Positions 48,848 through 56,995 of a stretch of 64,000 bases of DNA are shown here, piece after piece. The position numbers and the translations under genes were made by a program. The DNA comes from Nonomuraea terrae (GTDB lineage Bacteria; Actinomycetota; Actinomycetes; Streptosporangiales; Streptosporangiaceae), in the NCBI RefSeq assembly GCF_004348995.1, contig NZ_SMKQ01000008.1, forward strand, positions 42,170 through 106,169, given 5' to 3'. Under the pieces are notes generated by a model. The model made no database searches. It was given only the letters and a program-made list of their open reading frames with translations, and had not been told where the DNA came from. Position 1 is the first letter of the stretch. Every line of letters starts with the position of its first letter.

Positions 48848-49786
48848 TCACCAAAGCTTCTCCATGTTCTCTGAGATGAGCGCACAGAAGTCCGGGTTGA
48901 GCTCGATGCCCACCGAGGACCTGCCCATCTCGTCTGCAACGTACATAGTGGTTCCTCCGCCTACGAACGGGTCGAGGACGGTCCCGCCTTCTGGGCATCC
49001 TGCCGCGATGCATCTCTCCACAAGCGCGCGCGGGTACGGCGCGTAGTGCGTGCCACGGGCCAGCGACTTGCGATCCGGTTCGATAAACCACACGTCCTCT
49101 TCGCCGTCGAGGCCCTCGCGATTGAAAAAGTAGCGAGGCGACTTCGAGAACAGGAAGATGTGCTCGTACTTGCGCCAGGGACGATCCTTGCTGGTCGGCT
49201 CAGGGATCGCCGTCTTCCGCACCCAGATGATGGCGCTGCGAAGCGTCCAGCCATCCTCCTGCAACGCCAGCGCGACGCGCCACGGGATGCCGATTAGAGA
49301 CTTGCGGGGGAGGCCGAGTCCAGGGCCGTCCACCGCGCGAAGACCAGGCAGGCGACGGCTGCGGTGTTTCTCGTCCTTCCCGTGCGGTCTGCCCTTGGCG
49401 TTGTAGTACGTGTCGCCCAGGTTGAGGAAGACCACGCCATCATCGGTCAATGCCGGACGCAGTGCTGCGAACGTCTCGCGGAGGTTCGTGACATAGCCGT
49501 CGATCGTGGGCTCGAGCCCGAACTGGCCGTCGACCTCGTAGTCGCGTTGCCAGTAGTAGGGCGGGCTGGTGATGACGCAGTTGATCGATCCGGGAGCGAG
49601 CATGCTGGAAACGACCTTGCTGTCGCCGTTGAGGACTGTCCACGACGTGCCGTTGCCGCGCTCACCTGAGGCGTACAGCGGGTCCTCTTGGTCAAAGTCC
49701 TCGTTAGGCATGGACGACAGGTTCGCAGCAGGTACTGACATTCTCTTAGTGTAAGACATCTCCGACGGAGGTTGGAACTGGGACAC
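48848..49786 (-). CDS. DNA methyltransferase, beta-type with SPPY motif
   Basis: A 312-residue protein. Motif IV is TSPPYYWQRDY. The SAM-binding motif I follows as TVLDPFVGGGTTMYVADEMG, so IV precedes I (beta class). SPPY is typical of N4-cytosine enzymes, but N6-adenine methylation cannot be excluded. A central segment (IIWVRKTAIPEPTSKDRPWR; EHIFLFSKSPRYFF) is shared with phage and restriction-type modification enzymes. Several starts are possible (49786, 49759, 49741). It is the first gene of a two-gene unit with the McrB-like ATPase. Confidence 0.85.
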   Translation of the reverse strand: MSQFQPPSEMSYTKRMSVPAANLSSMPNEDFDQEDPLYASGERGNGTSWTVLNGDSKVVSSMLAPGSINCVITSPPYYWQRDYEVDGQFGLEPTIDGYVTNLRETFAALRPALTDDGVVFLNLGDTYYNAKGRPHGKDEKHRSRRLPGLRAVDGPGLGLPRKSLIGIPWRVALALQEDGWTLRSAIIWVRKTAIPEPTSKDRPWRKYEHIFLFSKSPRYFFNREGLDGEEDVWFIEPDRKSLARGTHYAPYPRALVERCIAAGCPEGGTVLDPFVGGGTTMYVADEMGRSSVGIELNPDFCALISENMEKLW

Positions 49787-49849
49787 CAGCGTGTTCCAAG
49801 ACCTGACTCGATCACCCGAGAGTCGGTCCGGGAGTCGTAGGCTCAGAAC

Positions 49850-50104
49850 GTGTCGAACGCAGCCGAGAATGACCTAAGAGCTCTCGCCGTGCACCTTGTG
49901 GGCCCGGCGGAGATCGGCGAGCTGTTGGGTGTCGACTCGAACACGGTGAATGTCTGGAAGGTGAGGCATGCGCAGTTCCCAGCGCCCGTGCGGCGTCTAC
50001 GCTCGGGCGACATCTGGGACAGGCGTGAGGTCATCGCCTGGGCGACGGCAACAGGACGCTACCCGACCGAAGCAGAGACCGCGAAAGTCCCTCCGAAGAG
50101 CTGA
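49850..50104 (+). CDS. HTH DNA-binding protein
   Basis: An 84-residue AlpA-like helix-turn-helix protein (VGPAEIGELLGVDSNTVNVW, then QFPAPVRRLRSGDIWDRREV). Divergent from the methyltransferase with only 63 bases between starts, so it may act as a controller of that promoter. GTG start. A related shorter gene follows at 50,335. Confidence 0.68.
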   Translation: MSNAAENDLRALAVHLVGPAEIGELLGVDSNTVNVWKVRHAQFPAPVRRLRSGDIWDRREVIAWATATGRYPTEAETAKVPPKS

Positions 50105-50334
50105 CGAGGCAAGCCTGTGGGGCCACGGCCGCTGCCAATACCGGGACGATGGCTGAGGCTGGGACGATCGCGCACTCCGGTTCTGTCGCCGGCGGCTGGG
50201 GCGATCGGCTGCCGCGCCGCTTCCGGTGCTCGCGCCCTGAGGGCGCTGCGCTCCGGGTCGGCTTGCCACCGGGTAGGGGCGGGCTGGGCACCGACGCTGG
50301 CTGGCAGGACGAGTTAGCCCGTTACGATCGCTCC

Positions 50335-50535
50335 ATGCATAGGGCCGAGTTTCTCGCGGGTGCAGCCGAGGTCGGCCATCTACTCGGCGTCGAGGCCAAC
50401 ATCGTCAACGCATGGCCCATGCGATCCAACGGCTTTCCAGAGCCCATCATCCAGTTAAGGGCCGGAGCGATCTGGGACATTCGCGGGGTGAACGCCAGTG
50501 GTCGCGAATTGTCACAGGTGTTCGACGGTGCATAG
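50335..50535 (+). CDS. Second, related HTH protein (possibly decayed duplicate)
   Basis: A 66-residue protein whose GAAEVGHLLGVEANIVNAW and GFPEPIIQLRAGAIWDIRGV align with the protein at 49,850 without gaps. It loses the similarity at the C-terminal end and is shorter. Likely a diverged duplicate, perhaps controlling the nuclease gene that follows. The ATG lacks a strong ribosome site. The 230 bases before it have no gene. Confidence 0.55.
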   Translation: MHRAEFLAGAAEVGHLLGVEANIVNAWPMRSNGFPEPIIQLRAGAIWDIRGVNASGRELSQVFDGA

Positions 50536-50578
50536 AACTACGGGCCTTGGCCCTCTGCCGCAGTCTGATACCAAGTTC

Positions 50579-51472
50579 ATGCGCCGTGTACGAGTCCACC
50601 AAGCCTGGTATCGCCTCAACATACTTGGTCTTGACCGCTACGGCTCACTGGCCGGCACTGAAGACCTGTGCGGATCTGTCCTCGTAGATGAGGATGCCGA
50701 ACGCTGGCTAAATTTCCTGGGACCGTCTGCAGCGGAGACGTACGCAATCCGTCGTGCGGCCGGATGGGGCGTGGACCCTGTTCGGTGCACGAAGTACCTA
50801 ACCTCAAGCCAGACGTTGACGTTCAACATGCTGTCAGAGGTTGTGCGACGACCGGTTGCCTCGGCTCGACTCTTCGGCACCTTGCTCGGGCGGGACGATC
50901 TGGCCTGGCTGGATTCGGCAGACTTCGAGTTCTCCGGGGTAGACACTCCCTATTGGCTCGGCGATCGGACGTTTATCGATCTTCTTCTCCGCTTCAGACG
51001 GACGGACGGCCGCCTTCAAGTAGTAGCCGTTGAAACCAAGCTTGCAGATCGCTTCTCAACACGGAGAACCGAGGCAATGGAAGGCTCCAAATATCGGCAA
51101 CTCGCTGAACAATGTCAAATCTGGAGAGATCTCCATAAGAGTCTAACGAATAACGCGACTCGGCAAATGACACGTTGTCACGCACTCGCTCAGTCGGTAC
51201 AAGTGGTAGATGGCGGACGACTGAATGAGAGCGCCGTGCTGCTGATGCTGCTCCACCCAGAGGACAAGGGCGGACTCAACCATGCACAGACCTACATTGA
51301 GGGCCTGAGTGCTGGCAATGCAGCCCTTTTGACCTGGGAGAGCTTCCTGCGTGCGGCAGAAGCAGAAGCGGCCATGGACAGTAGCTTGATACGGGATCTG
51401 GGACTCCGCTACGTCGACATGAGCTTGAGCGAAGATGCTTGGCGCGAGGTTCGTTCACGTAACGTTTCCTAG
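50579..51472 (+). CDS. PD-(D/E)XK restriction-endonuclease-like protein
   Basis: A 297-residue protein. It has an early NMLSEVV segment (possible N-terminal Glu), then Asp134 in FIDLLLRF and Glu152-x-Lys154 in VVAVETKLAD, the PD-(D/E)XK core, followed by a long helical region ending near DLGLRYVDMSL. It resembles the PGN_0703-type putative restriction nucleases. ATG 50579 is chosen; the frame is open 27 codons further up. The gene is visibly poorer in GC than its neighbours (tracts like aacgaataacgcg, aatgtcaaatctg), suggesting separate acquisition. Confidence 0.72.
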   Translation: MRRVRVHQAWYRLNILGLDRYGSLAGTEDLCGSVLVDEDAERWLNFLGPSAAETYAIRRAAGWGVDPVRCTKYLTSSQTLTFNMLSEVVRRPVASARLFGTLLGRDDLAWLDSADFEFSGVDTPYWLGDRTFIDLLLRFRRTDGRLQVVAVETKLADRFSTRRTEAMEGSKYRQLAEQCQIWRDLHKSLTNNATRQMTRCHALAQSVQVVDGGRLNESAVLLMLLHPEDKGGLNHAQTYIEGLSAGNAALLTWESFLRAAEAEAAMDSSLIRDLGLRYVDMSLSEDAWREVRSRNVS

Positions 51473-51896
51473 GTGCGAGCTCATGGCCACTTGATATCTC
51501 AAATGCGGGCCGGTCAGTACTTTAGGTAAACCTTCACGAGCCCTACGCCGGGATGATCGCGCACCGTGCGCGAACCAGCTGCGGGTCTTTCACGGGCCTT
51601 TGAGGCTTTCGAGCTGGTCAGATCGCATATGTCGGCCGGACAGTCTCCTCTCAAGTGAGTGGACATCCATGGAAGATGATCATGAGTGAGGTGCCTCCGA
51701 TCAGGTCTTTTTGGCATCCGTGAACGCCGGTGGACGATCTTGAACTGGCTACGGAACAGATGTTGGCGTCTCGTTGTCCGCCAGGAGCTGTACAGCAGAG
51801 GAGTACAGCAACGCCGACGCACACGAGCGCTCAGGCTCAGGCAGCATCTACCGCTTGGCCAGGAGGAAGACCGCTCAACGGCGTGACTGGCTCCCG
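51473..51896. other. Noncoding right end of the AICE
   Basis: 424 bases with no convincing gene. It holds the palindrome GCTGTACAGC (51787-51796) and TACAGC at 51791 and 51804, matching the three copies near the left att, so it may be the right attachment arm. The rest shows no recognisable structure. Confidence 0.5.
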
Positions 51897-51940
51897 TTTG
51901 CAAGCAGGAAGTCAGGAGTTCGAATCTCCTAGGCTCCACC
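51897..51940 (+). repeat. attachment core, right copy (tRNA-Ala(UGC) 3' fragment)
   Basis: Perfect 44-bp match to 36581-36624 (anticodon TGC, T-arm with gagttcgaatctc, acceptor AGGCTCCA). As at the left copy, the flanking DNA (tggctcccg upstream) does not supply a tRNA 5' half, so no complete tRNA gene is present here. Confidence 0.88.
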
Positions 51941-51945
51941 CACTC

Positions 51946-51984
51946 AAAGGCCCAGGCCAGGGCCGGTTTTCCCGCCTGGGCTTT
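51946..51984 (+). terminator. Terminator following right att
   Basis: The stem aaaggcccaggc (51946-51957) pairs with gcctgggcttt (51974-51984) and is followed by a T. It is a candidate native terminator of the original chromosomal tRNA-Ala gene. Confidence 0.75.
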
Positions 51985-52093
51985 TGATCGATAATCGGTT
52001 TTCGCGCTCTTGCGTGCCCGATCCCCTCTCGAATGCTCTCGCAGGCGGCTGTCGAGTCGCTTGGCCACCTGGTGCCGTCGCAGTCGCGCGTGC

Positions 52094-52453
52094 TCATCCC
52101 GCTCTCAGGAATTGCTCAAAGGCTTCCCGTGCCAGGGCAGACACACTCTTCCCTTCTTGCTCGGCGCGGGCCTTCGCGCGTTCGCGCAACTCCTCTGGAA
52201 CTCTGAAGGAGACCCTTGGGGAATGTGTGCCCTCGCCTGTGAGCGATGGACGTCCTGGGCGGCCGGTAGGCACGGGTACGCGGCCCTCGTCGATCGCGCG
52301 ATGAACGTCGCTGATTGCGTCCCGTACGTACTCTTCCGTGATCAGGTTGCCTTTGGCGTCGTAAATCTCTTCAGAGTCGCTGTCGATATCGGAGTCGTGG
52401 TCCAGGGCCAGTTCGATGTCTTCGGGTGGCCAGGCTGCCTCGTGCTCAGTCAT
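52094..52453 (-). CDS. Ribbon-helix-helix (CopG-type) protein, antitoxin-like
   Basis: A 119-residue protein. The acidic N-terminal two thirds (DHDSDIDSDSEEIYD) would contact a partner. The C-terminal end is an RHH DNA-binding unit (RVSFRVPEELRERAKARAEQ, then SVSALAREAFEQFL). The ATG overlaps the stop of the gene upstream (ATGA). The pair looks like a toxin-antitoxin module with the toxin gene first. Confidence 0.75.
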   Translation of the reverse strand: MTEHEAAWPPEDIELALDHDSDIDSDSEEIYDAKGNLITEEYVRDAISDVHRAIDEGRVPVPTGRPGRPSLTGEGTHSPRVSFRVPEELRERAKARAEQEGKSVSALAREAFEQFLRAG

Positions 52454-52701
52454 GGCGTCCTTCTCCGTAGCGCGGTTGGCATCACGTGAATGATCACTAA
52501 AGCTTTGTCGGTGATGATGCCGATCACCTCCAGCTCTATGCCCCGATCATCGGGGCCGATCCAGACCCATCGGTCCTCCAGCGTCGGGTCGGCGGCCGGC
52601 ACGATCGCTGGCGGCCCAGATCGGACGACATGTAAGGCATGCGCCTGTCCGATGCGGTGCTTCCGCGCCGATCGGTAGAGGCGCAACTTTTTCATGCCCA
52701 T
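52450..52701 (-). CDS. Small toxin-like protein
   Basis: An 83-residue basic protein (KKLRLYRSARKHRIGQAHAL; WIGPDDRGIELEVIGIITDK; VIIHVMPTAL) of a type that actinobacteria encode beside RHH antitoxins. The fold recalls BrnT/RelE-like toxins but this is not certain. ATG 52701 or 52695; a CATAAT box lies right before the first ATG and no Shine-Dalgarno is seen, so the message may be leaderless. Confidence 0.65.
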   Translation of the reverse strand: MGMKKLRLYRSARKHRIGQAHALHVVRSGPPAIVPAADPTLEDRWVWIGPDDRGIELEVIGIITDKALVIIHVMPTALRRRTP

Positions 52702-52974
52702 ATTATGTCGGACACAACCTCTGTCGGTAGGGGGTTCTGGTCTGCACCATGGAAACAGGCGGTTGCGTCCTGGGTGTCGGCGGCTACGAGAGGACGGGGC
52801 GGACCAGGGGGCTGCGGCCCGTGCTCGCCGGCAGGTCGCGGGCTTGATCGACGTGCCATTGGCGTGCCATCAAGGGCGGTCGACAGGTGGTACTGGGACT
52901 GCCGTTGTCCCTGAAGATCGGGCCGATTTGCGAGCAGCTGCATAAGAGCGGGCGCCATCAGCCAGCACCTGGAG

Positions 52975-53232
52975 CTTGACCGGGATGAAGACCGTTCGAC
53001 GGTGGCCAGGCTGCTCGGGCTGGAAGGCGACCTGGCGGGGGCCGCGACGGCGCTCGGGATGAGCCACGTGATCAGGGGTGTCTTCGACGAGGGCGATCCC
53101 GATCTGCGCCGGCTGGTGCCCGTCCTGGCTGGGCAGCTCGGCGACGAGGGCTACCTGGAGGCGTACCGGCGTGGCGCCAGCCTGCCGAGGCAGGAGGCGA
53201 TGGACCGGCTCACGGCCCACTCGGAAAGGTAG
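52975..53232 (+). pseudogene. C-terminal remnant of an ATPase/LuxR- or AfsR-type regulator
   Basis: The frame reads STVARLLGLEGDLAGAATAL, then GDPDLRRLVPVLAGQLGDEG and EAYRRGASLPRQEAM, like the extreme C-terminus of large actinomycete ATPase-TPR regulators. No start, DNA-binding or ATPase part is found upstream. The flanking 52702-52974 and 53233-53541 hold no gene I can support. Confidence 0.5.
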
Positions 53233-53541
53233 CTCTGGAGGTCCTCGCCTCATCGTCCGGCTCGTCAAACAAGGGAGAAGCCGCTGCACCGGGCCGGATT
53301 TCCTCGTCTGCCAGTGGTAGGCCCGCACCAGGTTCAGGTAGTCGTACGGGCCCGCTTCGCAGGAGTCGGCCGCCTCCTGTTCGGCCACCTCGATGGTCTC
53401 CTCCGGGAAAGTGGCCCGCCAGGCGGTGATGCGCTCCTCATGGCTGCGGCCTGGTACGTCCCGCCCCGTGTGACAGCTGTCATGTCGTACTCATGACTGC
53501 GACGTCTACGCCGCTACGCGCTCCTGCACGAAGATCGAACC

Positions 53542-53718
53542 ATGACGAACTGCAAGAACTCGCCCAATTGGACAGTCGGCATGTGGCCGGGCATCGCGAT
53601 CGGCATGGGACTGGGTGTCACGATGCACAACCTCCTGCTCGGCATTGTGCTGTCCATGTGTCTCGGAGTCGCCCTCTCGTCCGTGCTCGTGGCCAACCGT
53701 AAGACCGCAGACGAGTGA
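53542..53718 (+). CDS. 58-residue membrane protein
   Basis: A short protein with two glycine-rich membrane helices (MWPGIAIGMGLGVTMHNLLL and GIVLSMCLGVALSSVLVA) and a charged end (NRKTADE). GxxxG spacing suggests tight helix packing. Unknown function; the sequence is convincing as a small membrane protein. Confidence 0.6.
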   Translation: MTNCKNSPNWTVGMWPGIAIGMGLGVTMHNLLLGIVLSMCLGVALSSVLVANRKTADE

Positions 53719-53853
53719 GAGCGGGCAGCGGGCCGGTCGACTGTCATCAGCGCGGGCCGAGGCCATGGCGCCCGAAGATCAGATCGCTTTATCCGCCGAT
53801 GCCTGAGCTGTGGGCAGGCCGCGCGCAGCGGAAGGGGCGCGCGGCCTGGCCGG

Positions 53854-54132
53854 CTACCGGCGAACGTCGGCGTACTGCCCCAGCCGCTCCCGCTGAGGCC
53901 CTACCTCCTCCTCTCCGGGAGCTTGGTGGGTTTCTTCCATGCGGAGCGCCAGACCGAGCGCGAAGAACGTGGGCGCCCACTCGCCGACGAAGATGCCCCA
54001 TCGGTCCGCCCTGGCGGTGTTCTCGGTGAACCATGACGCCGCCCACGAGGCGACGGTCAAACCGATGGATGCGATCCCGGCGGCGTACGCGTGCTCGGCC
54101 CGTATCCCCATCTTGTGCAGTGTCCGGATCAT
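53854..54132 (-). CDS. Small membrane protein
   Basis: A 92-residue protein with two membrane helices (AYAAGIASIGLTVASWAASW and IFVGEWAPTFFALGLALRM) and a charged tail. Hypothetical; no family name recognised. Confidence 0.6.
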   Translation of the reverse strand: MIRTLHKMGIRAEHAYAAGIASIGLTVASWAASWFTENTARADRWGIFVGEWAPTFFALGLALRMEETHQAPGEEEVGPQRERLGQYADVRR

Positions 54133-54256
54133 GTGTTGCCCCCTTGTGGTCGATCCGTCCGCGCCCCGATACCCGAGCGGTTATTCCGGTAACGAGCCGT
54201 TCCGGCTTCTTGGGCTGCAGAGGGAGCAGACATGTCCGGCGTTAGCCTGCTGGTTG

Positions 54257-54484
54257 ATGGACGAATTCCCTCTCGATCTCGGTGACCCCTCCACCCGCGA
54301 GCACGTCACCCGGTGCGCGGCCTGCAAACACAAGCTGCGCACACCGGGCTCCCAAGCTCTGGGTCTGGGCCCGGACTGCGCGTCCAAGCTCGGCGTCGCT
54401 CCGCGCCGGCCGTTGAGGATCACAGGCGTGGCGAAGTGGCGGGACTGCGAAGGCCAGATGGACCTGTTCCAGGCGGAGCAGTGA
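54257..54484 (+). CDS. DUF6011-like zinc-binding protein
   Basis: A 75-residue protein with one zinc-knuckle-like unit (RCAACKHKLRTPGS, then LGLGPDCASKLG), as in the DUF6011 family, and a short beta end (GVAKWRDCEGQMDLF). These often occur in actinobacterial and phage genomes. Function unknown. Confidence 0.65.
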   Translation: MDEFPLDLGDPSTREHVTRCAACKHKLRTPGSQALGLGPDCASKLGVAPRRPLRITGVAKWRDCEGQMDLFQAEQ

Positions 54485-54560
54485 CACGGCAGTGCTCGCG
54501 CTCACGGCATGGACGGCGCAGCCCCGTGACTGGACCCACCTGCACACCGGGCTCCGCGGG

Positions 54561-55490
54561 TCAAGAACCTCCTGGAGCTCGGCGGGTGTCCTTCTCCGCG
54601 TCGGCCTGGTCGGTCGGATGCGCCGGATCGGCGGCCTCCCCGCCGTCCTGCTTGTGCGAGGCCGGCACCACGATCTCTTCCGCGTCCTTGTGACGAGTCA
54701 CCCAGAGGTAGACCAGCGCGCCGACGAACAACACGATCGAGGTCCACTGGTTGATCCGCAGATCGAGGAACGTCACCGCGTGGTCCACCCCGCCGACCGG
54801 GTCGATCCGCAGCCCTTCGATCCAGAATCGCCCGAACGTGTAGCCGGCGACGTAGAGGGCGAACAGGCGGCCGTGGCGCAGCGTGAACCGCCTGCCGGCC
54901 AGGATCAGCCCGAGACCGAGCGCCGCGTCCCACAGCGACTCGTACAGGAACGTCGGGTGGTAGAGCACGCCTGGCTCGCCGCCGTGCGCCTGGTCGATCT
55001 CCAGGCCCCACGGCAACGTGGTCGGACTGCCGTACAGCTCCTGGTTGAACCAGTTGCCCCAGCGGGCGATCGCCTGCCCGAACGCGATGCCGGGCGCGAC
55101 CGTGTCGGCCACGGCGCCGAGGGACAGCCCCCGGCGGCGGCAGGCCAGCCACACGCCCACGCCTCCCAGGGCGACCGCGCCCCAGATGCTGAGCCCGCCT
55201 TCCCAGATGAACAGCGCCTGGTACGGCTCCTTGATCGCGCGCGGGCCGAAGTAGGTCTGCCAGTCGGTGATGACGTGGTACAGGCGAGCGCCGACCAGGC
55301 CGAAGATCACTGCGGGGACCGCAATGTCGCTGATGGTGCCCTTCTCGCCGCCGCGGGCGCGCCAGCGGCGGTCGCTCAGCCAGGCGCCGACGACGATTCC
55401 GAGGATGAAGCACAATGCGTAGGCCCGGATCGGGATGAATCCGAGATGCCAGACCCCCTCGGAAGGGCTGGGAATCAAGGCGAGGGGCAT
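54561..55490 (-). CDS. lgt: Prolipoprotein diacylglyceryl transferase
   Basis: A 309-residue integral membrane enzyme that adds diacylglycerol to the lipobox Cys of prolipoproteins, the first step of lipoprotein maturation. About seven membrane helices are visible, with the Lgt region IARWGNWFNQELYG, HVITDWQTYFGPRAIK, and a charged cytoplasmic tail rich in Glu, Lys and Pro. ATG 55490 gives the normal start MPLALIPSPSEGVWHLG. A core chromosomal gene that shows the mobile DNA has ended. Confidence 0.92.
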   Translation of the reverse strand: MPLALIPSPSEGVWHLGFIPIRAYALCFILGIVVGAWLSDRRWRARGGEKGTISDIAVPAVIFGLVGARLYHVITDWQTYFGPRAIKEPYQALFIWEGGLSIWGAVALGGVGVWLACRRRGLSLGAVADTVAPGIAFGQAIARWGNWFNQELYGSPTTLPWGLEIDQAHGGEPGVLYHPTFLYESLWDAALGLGLILAGRRFTLRHGRLFALYVAGYTFGRFWIEGLRIDPVGGVDHAVTFLDLRINQWTSIVLFVGALVYLWVTRHKDAEEIVVPASHKQDGGEAADPAHPTDQADAEKDTRRAPGGS

Positions 55491-55678
55491 GACGGTGACG
55501 GTAGCCGATGCGGGATCACATGGCCGCGTGCGTGACCTGATCGTGTGATTCCTCCACCGTGACGCGGCGTGCACGAACCCGGTGTAGGCGTCCGGCTTGG
55601 AGGGTGGCCGGCGGGTCGCGATCAGCGGCCACTGCGTGGGATCGCAGGCTTGAGCAGGTCAACGAAGTGCTGTTGGCA

Positions 55679-56440
55679 TTACCAGGGCCGTTCGAGCGTG
55701 AGCAGCGGCTCGGAGAAGACAGGCGCCGGCGCGTCGGGATCCGCGGCGACGGCCTGCTCCAGGTTGCGAAAGCCGGCTTCCAGCTCGTCGGGACTGAGCT
55801 GGGCGAAGAACGAAAGGGTGCGCAGGCGCAGCCGTTCGAGCATGTCACCGCAGGTGCCGGAGGACGGCTCGGTAACCGTGCCGAAGCCGGTAACGCGCCA
55901 GCCGTCCGACGTGAACATCGCGATGACCTCGTGCAACGGCTGAAACAACTGGGCGTCCGCCTCGAAGCCGCGGGGGAAGTGCTCCAGCCACCACGGCCTG
56001 GGATGGTGGTCGCTGAAGTTCGCGCGCAGGAGCAGCCGCCCGCCGGGCCTGAGCACCCTGGCCAGCTCCCGGGCCGCCCGCGGCTTGTCCTGGACGTGAT
56101 GCCAGGACAAGAACATGAGTGCGTAGTCGGCGCTGCCGGACGGCACTGGCATGTCCTCGGCGGAGCCCGCCAGATACCGCACATCGGGGTGCAGGGACTG
56201 CGCCTGCGCTATCTCACGCATGCGGACCGACGGCTCGACGCCGGTGACCGGCCCGAACGCTCGCGCCAGCGCGGGGGTGAACCTGCCGGTCCCGGAGCCG
56301 ACGTCCAGCCCCGCCAGCGGACGCCGCTCGGGCAGCACCGCTCCGAAGGCGCTGATCCATACCTGCAGCTGCGGCTCGTCAAGCGCACGGCCCCGCGCGT
56401 AGTCCTGGTACTGCTCCGTGTCGTAGTCGATCCGCCTCAT
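55679..56440 (-). CDS. SAM-dependent methyltransferase
   Basis: A 253-residue class I methyltransferase: motif I GLDVGSGTGRFTPAL, acidic post-I site GVEPSVRM, a motif II region SADYALMFLSWHHVQDK and motif III LARVLRPGGRLLLRANFS. It is the small-molecule Methyltransf_11 type. ATG 56440 begins MRRIDYDTEQYQDYARGR, the usual start of this family. The substrate cannot be predicted. Confidence 0.85.
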   Translation of the reverse strand: MRRIDYDTEQYQDYARGRALDEPQLQVWISAFGAVLPERRPLAGLDVGSGTGRFTPALARAFGPVTGVEPSVRMREIAQAQSLHPDVRYLAGSAEDMPVPSGSADYALMFLSWHHVQDKPRAARELARVLRPGGRLLLRANFSDHHPRPWWLEHFPRGFEADAQLFQPLHEVIAMFTSDGWRVTGFGTVTEPSSGTCGDMLERLRLRTLSFFAQLSPDELEAGFRNLEQAVAADPDAPAPVFSEPLLTLERPW

Positions 56441-56641
56441 CGCAACTCCCGCGTCAACCGGCCCTAGCGAGCCGTCAGCCCGATATATCGACTTGATACA
56501 TCGGCACGATAGGTGCTGTCGCGTCATGCCGCAAGGGTCGGCGGCCGGGCGTGCCTGCACCGCGGTGACCAGCCGGGCGCAGGGCGCGTTACGGGAGCGG
56601 GAGACTGGCCTCTGATCGGCTTCGCCGTTGGTCGATGGAGG

Positions 56642-56830
56642 GGATGTGAACCAAGATCCTGAATGAGCTGCGGGCCGGGTGTGACCAGGCCGGGGGCGTG
56701 GACTGGACAGTGGGCATGAACTCCACCGCGGTGCGCGCCCACCAGCACGCCGCCCGCGCGCGCCACGACCCGCCCGTTGACCTGCCGTCCAGGGGACCAG
56801 GTAGATCACGTAACAGAGGCAACACCTGAT
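56642..56830 (+). pseudogene. IS5-type transposase fragment
   Basis: The plus frame reads TKILNELRAGCDQAGGVDWT and then NSTAVRAHQHAARARHD, typical of an IS5-family DDE transposase. The catalytic Asp expected in VDST is replaced by Asn (MNST), there is a stop at the front and the frame ends at 56830. No inverted repeats were found. The rest of 56441-56995 has no gene. Confidence 0.6.
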
Positions 56831-56995
56831 GTCACGCCGAGGACCATTCCGCAAGAGTGGTGGTCAGGAGCATTTACGTGTTACTTCCGCTGAGCCGATC
56901 GGCCGCCGAGGACTTCGTGGTCTCTCAGGCTCCTCGGCCTCCGTACCGAACCAAGAACCGACCACATCGCCACCAAGCCGCTCCGGTCCGACCGC

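Larger units (their letters stand above)
36581..51940. mobile_element. Actinomycete integrative and conjugative element (AICE)
   Basis: Bounded by perfect 44-bp repeats (36581-36624 and 51897-51940). It has the AICE gene order, read right to left: SCO3933-like, TraB/FtsK-type translocase, SpdB-like, RepSA-like initiator, Xis and integrase next to the left att site. To the right it carries regulators and a restriction-type cargo (45,545-51,472). The unit is 15,316 bp from repeat to repeat. Transfer in this class is of double-stranded DNA by one translocase, without a type IV secretion system, and none is seen. Confidence 0.85.

Noticed and set aside
51514..51987. Frames crossing the right att repeat on both strands
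   Set aside because: They read through tRNA-derived sequence and a terminator and have no start signal; not genes.
52870..53388. A 172-codon minus-strand frame
   Set aside because: Its Pro/Arg-rich sequence mirrors the opposite regulator remnant and has no domain; treated as a shadow.
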